From the NCBI RefSeq assembly GCF_000471905.2, contig NW_006499801.1, forward strand, positions 303,631 through 367,630: 64,000 bases of DNA. Direction: 5' to 3'. This DNA is from Amborella trichopoda (taxonomy: Eukaryota; Streptophyta; Magnoliopsida; Amborellales; Amborellaceae). The number at the start of each line of letters is the position of its first letter. Position 1 is the stretch's first letter. Below, in pieces: positions 34,980-46,004 of this stretch. The position numbers and the translations under genes are program-made. The notes under the pieces were generated by a model. That model worked only from the letters and a program-made list of their open reading frames with translations. It was not told the DNA's origin and did not search any database.

Positions 34980-36450
34980 AAGAAACGACCTCCTATGAAG
35001 AAGCTGCCTTTGATATTAGATGGTTAGCATCCATGAAATAGGAGATTGACGCACTTAAGATTAAGAAGAATCATATAAGTGTTGCCATGTGGTAAAAGTG
35101 GGTGCATAAAGTCGGAGTCAAATTAGTCAATTCATGTGAAAGATTAAAGTGAAGGCAGCAATCAGGGGTTCAATCAAGAATATTGTCTTGACCATAATGT
35201 AACCTTTAGTCCGCTTATCAAGGCACCCACTATTCAATGCATCTTGATAGTTGCTTCTATTAATAGAAGATTCCACCAGCTTGATGTGAAAAATGCATTT
35301 CTTCACTGTGATCTAAAGGAGCAAGTATACATTTAGCAACCTAGAGAACTCAGGAATCCTTCTCACCTACATTTCTCTGAGAATTCCTTCTCATCTCCAT
35401 TATGTAGACAAACTAAACTAATCTATTTATGGGCCCATGTAAGCTCATGTATGTGGTTTGCGAAGTTTTAGTTCTTCACTCAATAACATTGATGTCTAAA
35501 GGAGCAAGAGCAAGGTGGACTATACTCGTTCCTGAAGGGATCTCCCACTGATATCATTCTCCTCTTGATATATGTGGATGATATCATCATTACTGGAAAT
35601 GATATTACTGACATTGGGCATCTTAAGAAAGTCTTGAAATGAGAAACTGAAATGAAAGATCTTGGAGAATTAAAATACTTATTGCGCATTAAAAATTTTC
35701 AAACAGAAAAATGAATTGTTCTTACTCAACACAAGAATATATTACTGACTTACTCTCTAATGCTAAGACGTTGGAGTTCAAACATGTTTCTACACTGTTG
35801 AAGTTAATAGAAAGTTAAGGAGTGAATAATGGGCTGCACTATCCAATTAACATTGAGTTAAGGAGTGAATAAGGGATTTACTATCCAATCTTTTTCTTTA
35901 TAAGAGCTTCCAATACCTTACATTTACATGGCCTGACATTGCTTATGCAATGAAAGCAGTTTGTCCATTCATGGAATCTCCTCGATATCATTTCGAAGCT
36001 ACTAAAACAATTTGCATTTATATATATAAAAATACATGGATTATTCTATCCTCCCTCTATTTCTCTTGATTTTAGAGCATAATCTGATGAAGATTCATTG
36101 GGTTGTCCTAATTATTGTTGTTTTATAACGGAATTTGCATCTTCTAGGATGGCATACTAATTTCTCGGTGTATTAAGAAGCAGCCATCAATTTCAAATCA
36201 AGAAACGAGTCATAATATCGTGTGATGACTGTTGTGGCAGCAAATTACCCGGCTAGTTGTGAATCCTATCTTCCGTATCCACATGAAATGTATAGAAATT
36301 GATTATCATTTCATCAAAGTGTAATATAAAAAGATATTCCTATGATATTCATTCCTTAACCACATCAGATTGCAAACATAACCACCAAAGCAGATTGATG
36401 AAACAGAGCATCTTGGACAGATAAGCTCTGGATGCACAAGATGCATGACT
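34980..36450 (+). pseudogene. fossil copia-type pol remnant
   Basis: RT blocks are readable: SYEEAAFDIRWLASMK (about 34990-35040), RRFHQLDVKNAFLHCDLKE (35268-35325) and LLLIYVDDIIITGNDI (35565-35610). The RNase H-like end lies near 36080-36340. The blocks match Ty1/copia order. The region is broken many times. Confidence 0.8.
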
Positions 36451-36465
36451 GGCTTGAGGGGCAAT

Positions 36466-36630
36466 TTTAGAACTCTTATTTGTTATTGCATTTATTGTTG
36501 TTACTAGTTTACCCTTGAGGTGTAACTTAGCCACTTGCATTGTGTACATGTATAGGTTGTTCTATTTGTATGTGGAGTGCGGAAATTGATAGACAAGGTG
36601 TTGGGTATCTTTATTTCCCCAATTTTCACA
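36466..36630 (+). repeat. right LTR of the copia-type element
   Basis: It is preceded by the purine tract GCTTGAGGGG and ends CCCCAATTTTCACA, as the left LTR does. About 165 bp. It differs from the left LTR at many positions, indicating age. Confidence 0.7.
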
Positions 36631-37762
36631 AGACAGATAGATAAAATCTGCACGGATCTGTGAGTAAAGCATAGACCCAGGCATTTCCAGCAACAAAACT
36701 TGTTTGTTCAGGACCTATGAATATGAATTAATATTTGTATCAATGCATATTTTTGTAACTACTACAAAAAGAACAGGTGCATATGAATATTCCATGGAAT
36801 GCATAACAATGGGCATTGTGCATCTCGGCTTATTATATTCAAAAGGAATAGAATGAACCAAATTTTTAAGGAATTTCATATAGCTCACGAAATGCGTATT
36901 ATGCATAAGACAGATAAGTGAAATCATATGAGGAGGAAAATGGTTAATTAACTGCATACGTGTATGCATGTCTCTTGAAGAAAGGGGCATCTTTCCTTCA
37001 CCTTCCCTACGAGAGAAATGCACATTCCCAAAGTATGGAGAGATGAGGAATCAATATCTGAGAGTAGAATGGCGACATGAGAAATCAATCTCTCATGGCA
37101 CGCACGGCACAAAAAGAGAGAGAGACAAAGGACTATGAATAATAATAATAATAATTTCAGATAAACCAAAATTGAGACCATGGAGGAGGACGAGGAGAAT
37201 AGGGTAATAATTAGGGTTTTCTTAAAACATAGATAATTGTTATTATGCAGAAGAAACCCCTCCTCTTCTTCATTGATTTATCAGAGAGATAAATATAGAG
37301 CAAGAGAGAGAGACCGTACTTTTTTCTTCTCGTCTTGCGGCTTCTTGTACTGCTGTTGATGTTAGTGTTGTGCTCGCAGCTCTTTCGCACGCAGACAGTA
37401 GAGGAAGAAGAGGGAGAAAGCGCGAGCGCGGGCGCTGTTGCTCACAAATTGAGCTCGAAAAATAGAGAGAGAGTGAGAGGAAGGAGAGGGAGAGAGCGCT
37501 GGCGCTTTTGCACCGCTCGAAAAAGAGAGAGAGAGAGAGCGGTCGAAAAAGAGAGAGAGAGAGCGGTGCCTTGTTCATCTCCAAGGTACCCTGCTTCGAG
37601 GCGTACCGGACACTAGTGCCTGTTGTAGAGCAAGGCGAGGTACATGCCGATAGCATAACCCTGCACCCTCGCGAATTTGTACTACAACCGGGGTCATTTT
37701 TGTTGGATGAGGTTTGCCATCTTAAACAATCATAGGACCGCGCTCCTCCAAATTTCGTCACC
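36631..37762. other. gene-free stretch between the LTR element and the Mutator-like element
   Basis: No protein with family similarity was seen. Contents are an ATT repeat near 37137-37155 and several (GA)n blocks (37297-37315, 37465-37500, 37520-37565) that create spurious ORFs. Before the LTR element inserted, this sequence would have lain immediately upstream of XPD. Confidence 0.4.
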
Positions 37763-37773
37763 TTCAAACTTTG
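37763..37773. repeat. target-site duplication of the MULE, left
   Basis: TTCAAACTTTG is repeated exactly at 44414-44424. The assignment of the last two bases to the duplication or to the TIR is uncertain, giving 9-11 bp. Confidence 0.85.
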
Positions 37774-38055
37774 GTAAAATTATGTAGAAATCAGTTATAT
37801 TTTACGTTATTACGATTACATCAAATAGTATATGTTATTACAGAAGTGTTTATTTTTTATCTTCTATAATACTATTTTTTTAAAAAAGATAAGTTTATCC
37901 CTTTTCGGATGTTGAACATCCAAATTTTTAATATTTTCGGATGTTCAACATCCGAAAATTACCGTAGCTCCAACAATGTATTTTCCCATTTTTGGATGTA
38001 CAACATTCGAATTTTTGGGATTTTCGGATGTTGAACATTCGGAATTTTTCGCGTC
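37774..38055. repeat. left TIR of the MULE with four palindromes
   Basis: It pairs with 44135-44413 in reverse complement along its whole length, including TTTACGTTATTACG and CAACAATGT. Four units of the GGATGTTnAACATCC palindrome lie at 37902-37924, 37934-37958, 37989-38010 and 38021-38043, at matching places in both TIRs. Confidence 0.8.
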
Positions 38056-39142
38056 AAGTTTTTCCGCTTACTGACGGAAAGTTATTTTATTTTATTTTAT
38101 AAAGTTGAGAAAAACACATTATACCCCTTTTACTGTCCCCTAATACAATAATCCATAAAGTTGAAAAGATTGACTCACTATTTGGACGTGATTGGTACCG
38201 TTCTTACTATTGCTTTATACTGTTGATTAATTGATGTTTATTATCAGTTATTTTATAGGATATTATATTTTTGTTATTAATATTTGTTGTGCATTTTTTA
38301 TTAATAAATGAAATTTGTTTTATATTGATGAAGTGGTTTATTTTATATAATTATTTGTTGTTTGTATAATGTTGATACATTGTATTTCTTGTTTTGGCTA
38401 AATAATTGTTAAACTTGTTTATTTGTATTAAAATTTGTTGTTTATTTTATGTTTATGTGAGTATTTGTTGTTTTTTTTTTAATATTTATTAGTCACAATT
38501 TTAGTAGTACACTATTTCAATCTATTATGTAATACTCAGATTTTATGAACCCTAAAGTAGTTAGAAATATCCCAATTTTTGGTAATTTCTTTGTATTGAT
38601 TTTTTGTAACAAAAATTTTGCTATTCATTTAATACAGTAGTATTGGCGATAGCTACCGAGGAAGTGCAACTGGTATTCCGATATGGGGGGTCATTTGAGA
38701 TGAATGCAGATGACGGACGTGTTATTTATAAATAAGGAAAATTGAAGGTGACCAAGTATAATGGGAATAGTTCTTTGGAGGACTAAAAAGTCATTTTGAA
38801 AATTTAACCAAGTGTGATCCAAGCAAATTGGCTATTATGTACCACAACACAAGTCTATCTAGTGGGCTTGATTTGATTTATATAAGTGATGATATAGATG
38901 TATCTTTTATGTTGGGAGGGAAATTTTTTAGAATTGTTATATTGCCACTACAATGGAGCCACAACATGAATCTATTGCTAAGGACCCATCTTCAAAGAAT
39001 AGGTATATCTACAATTTATTTTTTCATCTATAGATTGCTTTATTTTAATCTTATATGTGTATAAATTGTTGCTTCATCTTACACTCTATCTTTTGTTAAC
39101 AGTCGACGTAACGTTTTACCTGAGCAAAATCGAAACATTCAA
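38056..39142. other. MULE interior before the transposase
   Basis: AT-rich sequence. A possible upstream coding exon at 38828-39064 has no family match, although its position before the transposase DNA-binding domain would fit a short N-terminal exon. TTTGTTGTTTATTT-like words recur at 38220-38480. Confidence 0.35.
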
Positions 39143-40882
39143 GTGGCGCCCAACCCTGAGCTCGTACCAGAGCGTGATATGGAGGATATTGAACCACTAG
39201 AGAGTCCATGTATAGGAGTTGGTAACGAGGTTCAATTAAATGTTGGGCAATTTTTTGAAAATGTTAATGAATGTCAGCATCATCTAGTTGATTTTACAAT
39301 CCACAACAATTTTGTTCTAAAGTTTGACAAAAGTGAATTAAGACGGGTGTGGGCAAGTTGCAAGGCAGAGGGATGCACATGGCAAGTGCGGTGCTTACGA
39401 GTTGGCAGTACCGCATACTTTAAAGTGAAGTCTATTATTAAGGAGCACACATGTAGTGGTCAAACGAGGAGGGTCCATCAGCCACTAGCTCGTAGTGATT
39501 GGGTGGCAAAAAAGATTAAATGCCGCCTTCTTGACCAACTAAAAATTAAAGCAAAAGACAGTGTAAATGATGTTCAACGTGATCACGGGGTCAAGCTTTC
39601 CTACATGCAAGCTTGGCGGGGAAAAGAGGTTGCTGGAGATATGATAGATGGATCACATAAATAACAATATCATGTCCTCCCCTTGTATATTGAGAACATC
39701 CGAAGAACCAACCCGATAACTGAAGTTCGTAACCACATAGATGAAGATCGGTTCAAACGACTATTTATTGCTTATTGTCCATGCATTATGGGTTTTGTTA
39801 ATGGATGCAGGACACTAATTGATATTGATGAGACATTCCTAAAAGAAAGTATCAAGGCATATTATTGTGTGTCATAGATGCAAATAATGAGCTCTTCCCA
39901 TTGACATTTACAGTGGTTGAGAAAATGAACTACCAGAATTGGTATTGATTCTTAAGTATATTGAGTGAGCTAATGAATGGGTATCCTAATATACCTGCCT
40001 TAACCATTATATCAGATCGACATAAAAGCATGCCAGAAACAATAGAAAAATGCTTTCCCACATGTTTTGAATCATTCTATATGCGACATATGGAGAGACC
40101 TTCAAGGGCTTTATGAAGAAGTCAGCAAATACTGAAGTATTGTTATGTTATTTTGAAGGCTGCCCGTCCATTGGTGGGTTTTAAAAAATAATGTTTGATA
40201 TACAGTGTACCGAACCAGAAGCATATGAGTAGATTAAGAATATTCCCCCTAAATTTTAGGCAGCTGCCTATTTTTCAGGGTCTAGATACAGTCATCTTAC
40301 CTCAAGCATGATCGAGTCTTTCAATGCTTGGATTTTATCTGCTCGAGAGAAACCGATCATTACAATGTGTGAAGAAATAAGGGTACAGTTGATGACCAGG
40401 TTTGAAGAGAAGAGGGAGTTAGGTAATACTTTGAGTGGCATGCTAGTCCAAGAATTACTTGACATGCGAAAGATGAAGGCTCAATTTTTTCACACAGTTA
40501 TATCCACCATAGACACGCAGTTTGAGATCCACTATCTCGGGAAGAAGTACGTTGTCGATCTAACACATTGGACATGTAAGTGTAAAAAATGACAACTCAA
40601 TGGCATTCTATGTGCCCATGTCATTATAGCCATTAACCATATGCATTTGGATCCCACTGTGTACTGACTTAGGTATTTCACAGTGGAAAACTTTAAAAGG
40701 GCATTTGAAACTCCCTTTGTGCCTCTCCCGGATGATATTGAGTTGACAGATATTTACAACTGGACAGCATTGCCACCAAGGACTATACGTCTTCCCGATA
40801 GGTCAAAAAAGCAAAGAAGAATATCCGAGATAGAACATTCGATCAACAGGCCTTTGAAGTGCAAACGATGTGGCGCAGAATA
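39143..40882 (+). pseudogene. MuDR-type MULE transposase, broken
   Basis: Domains in order: an N-terminal MuDR DNA-binding domain of the WRKY-GCM1 fold (39240-39460), with CKAEGCTWQVRC and later EHTC as zinc ligands; the DDE core, with LIDIDETFLKESIKAYY (39815-39865), IDANNELFPLTFTVVEKMNY in the next frame (39875-39930) and the ALTIISDRH block near 39998; then the C-terminal SWIM zinc finger (40560-40640) with C-x-C and C-A-H. Breaks include stops at about 39662 and 40590, a frame change near 39870 and further changes across 40100-40290. Plant MULE proteins usually have 600-800 residues; this one is non-functional. Confidence 0.85.
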
Positions 40883-41198
40883 GGAGGACATGCAGAGAAC
40901 CGAAATGGTGAAATGGAGACTTTGGAGCCCATATTGAAAGCTATTTTAGATTGCAAATAGGCCATGTTAATTTGTAAAGGCTTCATTCAAAAATAAAAAA
41001 GCTGCATATAGATGAGAATCCGGAGCATTCATAGCAACACGACTACTAGAATTGCAATTGTGCATTATCTTCATAATTTCACAATTTGAGTTAATTGCAT
41101 AATTGATTGATATTAATAGCATAATTGATAGTTCACATGCTACTAATAAGTTGATAAAGCAGTGACTTATAAGTGATCACATGCTACTAAATATCAAG

Positions 41199-41395
41199 TT
41201 TTCGGATGTTGTACATCCGAAAATAATTTTGGATGTTCAACATCTGAATTCGGATGTACAACATCCAAAAACATTTATAATTTCGGATGTCCAACATCCA
41301 AAAACTTGACATTTTCGGATGTTGTACATCCGAAAATGTTATAATTTTGGATGTTGGACATCCGAAATTAGTTTCGGATGTCCAACATCTGAAAA
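41199..41395. repeat. internal array of seven palindromes between convergent MULE genes
   Basis: Seven units of the same palindrome as in the TIRs (GGATGTnnnACATCC core with flanking TTTC/GAAA) lie at 41199-41224, 41227-41248, 41249-41270, 41281-41303, 41313-41336, 41345-41368 and 41372-41395. The array sits in the spacer between the 3' ends of the plus-strand transposase and the minus-strand PMD gene. Each unit can form a hairpin on either strand. Confidence 0.85.
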
Positions 41396-41912
41396 CTTCA
41401 CAAATGTCACTGACATGTGAAGGATCAGTTGGTCTCAATGCTCATTATGAAGTTTTGGTCTCAATGTCACTAGTCACTAATACATGTGAAGTATCAATTG
41501 GTCTCAGTTTGGTCTCACTGGTCACTTAAACATACCTTTTTAAATCATCGACTCTAGACTTAAGCAAGTAACAGAGAGATTAAGTTAGTAGCAAATTTTA
41601 GTGAGAACTAGGTAGGACCATCACTAGGATGGACATTAATTTTGAACCAATACGTAAATTAGTGACTCAACCAATAGCCACTAATTCATATTTTACAACT
41701 TTGGCACGTTAAACATTGTTACTGTTTCTATCTTTAAACATTATTACAACATAGGCACCTCATATAATATCATTTGAACTTCGCAAGTAAGAAAGTAGAA
41801 AGACTTAATCAAATTGTACTCAACAAAATTCATTAAAAAAATTGGGCGGGTCAAAAATGACCAATACATTACATCGCTCAAAATGAACAAAATTACAAGG
41901 GTCAAGACCCCA
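41396..41912. other. spacer between MULE genes
   Basis: Non-coding spacer with a short repeated phrase (CACATGTGAAGGATCAGTTGG and ACATGTGAAGTATCAATTGG near 41411-41510). No gene was recognised. Confidence 0.4.
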
Positions 41913-43762
41913 TTACACTGGTCGTCTTCTCTTAGGCTGATACTGTTTCTTTCATGTGTTATATCTTTTGCATTCCTCAACTGCTGGTTGTGTGGATGGA
42001 GCTAGGTCTTTTACAGCCCAACTACTTTCACCCACTCCATCATGTTCGGCCTCGTCAGGTACACCTTCGTCATAATATTCACGTTATAAATTTGCCATCA
42101 GGGCTTCTATGTCATCCATATCCTCAGGCACAAACTTAGACAATGTTTCAAACGCGTTGTTAATGCGATTATACACTTCAGGATTCCACTTCTGTCCAAT
42201 AGTAAGTGCTTCTGCTAACATGAATGTAGATGCCTGAACTGCACAAACAAGATTACCTAATTAATAAATTTAAATAATTTTATGGAACTAATAAGTAAGT
42301 ACAACAATATAAAAATTTGTAGGTCAATATAAACTTACAAACTGGTCCTCATAACTTCGAGGTCTCATTATATATTGTGGTTCATGAGCAGGAACTACAT
42401 CTTCTTCTTCTTGGTTATGAGATCGCAATATGTCTTTGGGTAGGTTAGCGACATTATGTACTAGAAGATGGGACACTAGGTTGTACCAAGCCCTGTACTC
42501 TTTTGAGGGCAACCCATTGTTAGTATCTTCTTCAATTTCAGGCATCATGCGGTCATGACGAGTTTTCCAGTGTTGGAATTTGTCTGCATTCACAGTTCGC
42601 CAATCTCGATGTCTACCTTGTCTGCTAGCCCTCTTACCAATAACCAAGGGATTTCTAGGAATGCTTTGTTTAGTTCCAAATTGCCGGCGTACTCGACCTG
42701 GCATGAACGGCTCGGTAATATCGTCAAATATGAGCGTTGTTATGCACATTGCAGTTTCATATGCCTGCTATCTATCATCTGAAATGACCTCATCAGGCTT
42801 GAAATAAGGATTCAATATTACATGTTATATGATATGCAATCAGTCAATAAAAATAATTACAATACTTAAATATATTTGAAAGTAATCAATATCAAATTAT
42901 ACACTAACCTCCTTAGGTTGGAGGTTATCAAATTCTTGTATGATGGGAGGCATTTGGTTATGTGGTTTGCCATGATATTTCTTCGGTGGCTCCCATCTTT
43001 TGGCCCTATGCATATTTCGAGAGATACTATGCGATATGGGTCTCATATGCATAATATGCTCATACGACCAGCACTGCAATAAATTAAGATATGATAAATA
43101 TTAAATATTTTAGGAAAGCAGTCTAAATTATTACGCTTATGTCATATACCAAAAAAAAAAGTTTCATGCATGAGAGTGGCTAAACCACTAAAATGTCTTC
43201 GGTTGAAAGTACAAGGTTTTCCAAATGAGTGATAAAGGAATGCAAGGGCTGCTGCAGCACCCCAAGCATATTCGTTGGCTCCCTCAATATCTTCAAAAAA
43301 CTGCAGGTACTTTGTTGGCACTGTTGAAACTGATGCATCATCGAATATAGTGATACTGGTGAGAAAGAACAGATATGCTCGAGTATATTTATAAACTTGA
43401 ACAGGGATTGCATCAAGTGGAAATTCCCTAAAATTCGCCTTCAACCATGTATGCCTCGGGCTTGTTATGTTGCCATTAGAGACTATACTCAAATTGTCTT
43501 ATATATACTGTCGCATGTCACTGATAGGACGGCATGTAACTGGCCCGCCATCCACAGCCAGTCTTAATATCTCATATATATTAAAAAACGTTAGTGTCAT
43601 CTCACCAATATGAATGTTGTAATGGAATGTCTTGGTCGTAGAACGCTACCTCTCTGCATTAACTGAGACCAAAAGATGATCAATTCGGCCTCGCGGAATA
43701 ATAGATAGCGCACTCAACCCATACACATTTACTTTTGAACTTGCTCTTCTGTTAGATGCCAT
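41913..43762 (-). pseudogene. plant mobile domain (PMD, MAIN/MAIL1-type) gene carried by the MULE
   Basis: On minus, the start MASNRRASSKVNVYGL (ATG at 43762) is followed by GEMTLTFFNIYEILRLAVDG and, at 43492-43150, DIEGANEYAWGAAAALAFLY and FNRRHFSGLATLM. Next comes an exon at about 43079-42910 with RAKRWEPPKKYHGKPHNQMP, an exon at about 42790-42340 with EPFMPGRVRRQFGTKQSIPR and NADKFQHWKTRHDRM, and a C-terminal exon at about 42245-41913. This is the PMD-C architecture of MAIN/MAIL1 and PP7-like proteins, known both as host silencing factors and on transposons. Several in-frame stops (for example near 43652 and 43500) make this copy non-functional. Its TE location explains its presence; it is not an original host locus. 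Confidence 0.75.
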
Positions 43763-44134
43763 TCATTTAATTGATAACTCTTCTCATCAATTCTAATTTA
43801 TTGTTTATCTTAAAATACAATAAATAGACAACATATTAGTCTCAATACATATACATGTACTTCTAAATATAAAACAAGAGCAATCTAAATATAAAACAGG
43901 TGGCAATCTAAATATAGAACAACGACCCACATACCCTCACTCTGTGAAATGGCTTCAAAATCCAAGAAATATTGTCTGTCAAAGACGTACACGGTTGAAA
44001 ATCAAAATCTATGAACTATTTACTAATCTTTAAAAATGAGATATCAAATAGGCACACAAAAGAACTCACAGATCAAGAATACTGAACTAATGTTCAAATA
44101 CGCAGAAAACATACTGACCGACGTTAAAATTTAC

Positions 44135-44413
44135 ATTCGCACGATTTTCGGATGTTCAACATTCGAAAATACCAAAAATTGGGATGTTGAACATCCGAAA
44201 ATAGGAAAAAACATTGTTCCAGTTGCGTCTAATTTTGGATGTTTAACATCTGAAAATCTCATAAATTCGGATGTTAAACATCCGAAAAGGGCAAACTTGT
44301 CTTTTTTAAAAATGGCGTCATGGAAGATAAAAACGGACACTTCTATAATAACTGAAACTATTTGGTGTAACCGTAATAACGTAAACTATAATGGATATGT
44401 ACGTAATTTTCCC
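44135..44413. repeat. right TIR of the MULE with four palindromes
   Basis: Palindrome units lie at 44145-44169, 44178-44201, 44232-44256 and 44265-44288. The outer part reads (reverse complement) GGGAAAATTACGTACATATC, matching the left TIR. The element ends at 44413, before TTCAAACTTTG. Confidence 0.8.
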
Positions 44414-44424
44414 TTCAAACTTTG

Positions 44425-46004
44425 TCATTAGATGTAATCTGGTGTTGAAAATTTTGTCATAAGATGTAATTTGGTATTGAAAATTCTTAAGATAGTGTGA
44501 GAATTATTTTAATTAATAATTATAAAATTTTAAATTTTGTTTCAAATCAAGCACATTTATAAACGGGTGCAGTTTGCATACGGATGCATCCGTAGGTGTA
44601 GATGTAAGGTACACCTTCAAATTTAATCATGGTATATAATTTTGACGTAAAATATTCTTAGGATTATCTCAAAATCTATTTTTATATTTAATAATAAAAT
44701 TTTAAAATTAAAAAATGGTTAAAATCAAGTAGATCTATAAACATATAAAAATCTTGAAAATGGACGGTGCATATAATATGTTGTAAAATGCACTATTTCT
44801 GAGACTTAAAATCTTTTTATTTTTTATAGTCATGCATCTCGATGTCGTGATGATCAATCAAAGGGTTTTTCAAGATTAAAACTACCTTTCCGATAGATTT
44901 TTTAGGGGCATCCGTTGTTCTACATTATAAGGTAGCATCCTTATATAAACTTTTTCCTTTATAAACACATGAAAATCTTAAAAAATGAATGGTCCAAATA
45001 TGCTGTAAATTTAATATTAGAATTAAGAAACAAGCACACTATCGATCCGAAGTTTGCAAGATTCATCCAAATTTTGAGTCGCATGATCATGGCTTAAAAA
45101 CACGGCTCAAAGTTGGTATCAAATCGATCGTCATGCCGATCCCTATAAGATAACAATCATTGTTCTGTCAAACGGGCACCAGAGCAACCCCAGATCATCT
45201 ACAGAAGAGAATTCTAGGGCAGCAACAAGGACTGTTTTGGAATTTCACACACTGTTAGGCAGGGGCAAAACAATCCTTTTGCACCCAATTTTAGAAATTT
45301 TTTAATTCAATTAAATTGTAATTATCATCAATTAAGGTAGTTTTTGGGCATCCACCCATGTTTGGGTCCAATTTTGTAAGTACAAGCTAAACACCAAAAC
45401 TTCTCCAAATCCATATATCTCGATATCCAAATAATCAACTAGATTTTTTCCAACATCAAAATAAGTCTTTTTGAGGGATTTTTGAGGTGCACCTTAATTC
45501 TATATTTTAAGGTGTCAACCTTATATGAACTTTTTCCTTTTTTATAACTACAATCTTTTTGGATTTCTAATGATTTTATAAGATTGATTGAGTGCCACAA
45601 TGGTTTTTTTTTTTTTTTTCTTGTTTCTCAAAGTGGTATCCAGATTGGACTGGCCAATGAAATATTGAGGGGTTAGGTTTAGTTAAAATCAATTCAATTA
45701 CGATTGAATTCATTAGACTGTATTTTAAATATATATAAACAAATAGGAGAAATAGTTTAAAAGTAATAAAAAATCATTGCCCCACCATTGTTTGAGAAAA
45801 CCTAATAGTTAAAACCAGTTATTCAACCCAGACTGGTTGGTTTTTCACCAAACCCAGTCATTGTTTTTTATTGGACTAGTCAGTCTGATCCGATCTTGAT
45901 AGCTATGGTTTGTCATCGTAATTTTATCCATTTTCACTGGTTATTACTTTCCACTATTTCCCTCTTTTATTTTCAGGAGATTTTTCCATCTCTCCTTCAT
46001 CATC
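44425..46004. other. intergenic repeats sharing the CCTTATATAAACTTTTT terminus
   Basis: Two stretches (about 44570-44965 and 45380-45545) end in (A/T)AAGGT(A/G)(T/G)C(A/C)(A/T)CCTTATAT(A/G)AACTTTTTCC and contain the same order of blocks as 47990-48410 (GAAAATCTTGAAAAT, GACTT(A/G)AA, CATGCATCTCGATGTC-like, TTTTTGAGG). They are copies of one non-coding dispersed element. No gene was seen. Confidence 0.5.

Larger units (their letters stand above)
20812..36630 (+). mobile_element. Ty1/copia-type LTR element, old and broken, with nested insertions
   Basis: Short related LTRs lie at 20812-21019 and 36466-36630, both ending CCCCAATTTTCACA. A tRNA-iMet primer binding site TGGTATCAGAGC follows the left LTR directly, and a purine-rich tract (TTGAGGGG) precedes the right LTR. 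Copia-type pol remnants lie at 34980-36450, including QLDVKNAFL and YVDDIIITGND. The interior is expanded to about 15.5 kb by an L1 fragment and a pararetrovirus block. The element is broken at many places; gag was not recognised. The LTRs differ clearly, so it is old. No target duplication could be fixed. Confidence 0.8.
37774..44413. mobile_element. Mutator-like element (MULE) with long TIRs, MuDR transposase and a PMD gene
   Basis: The element is flanked by an 11-bp duplication TTCAAACTTTG (37763-37773 and 44414-44424), within the 8-11 bp range of MULEs. Its ends are inverted repeats of about 280 bp (37774-38055 and 44135-44413) beginning G(G)TAAAATTATGTA and GGGAAAATTACGTA. Inside are a MuDR-type transposase on plus (39143-40882) and a plant mobile domain gene on minus (43762-41913), converging on each other. 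Both are broken, so the copy is non-autonomous now. The TIRs have diverged to roughly three quarters identity by eye, so it is not recent, although the target duplication is still perfect. Confidence 0.9.

Noticed and set aside
37270-37767. 165-codon minus-strand ORF with serine/leucine repeats
   Set aside because: Driven by (CT)n tracts, with no similarity and no splice context. Left as gene-free.
38828-39064. 78-codon ORF as a separate MULE gene
   Set aside because: No recognisable motif. It could be a short N-terminal exon of the transposase, but the sequence does not prove it.
41199-41395. Palindrome array as a CRISPR array
   Set aside because: This is a plant nuclear transposon, spacers are only 0-10 bp and irregular, and the same units occur in the TIRs.
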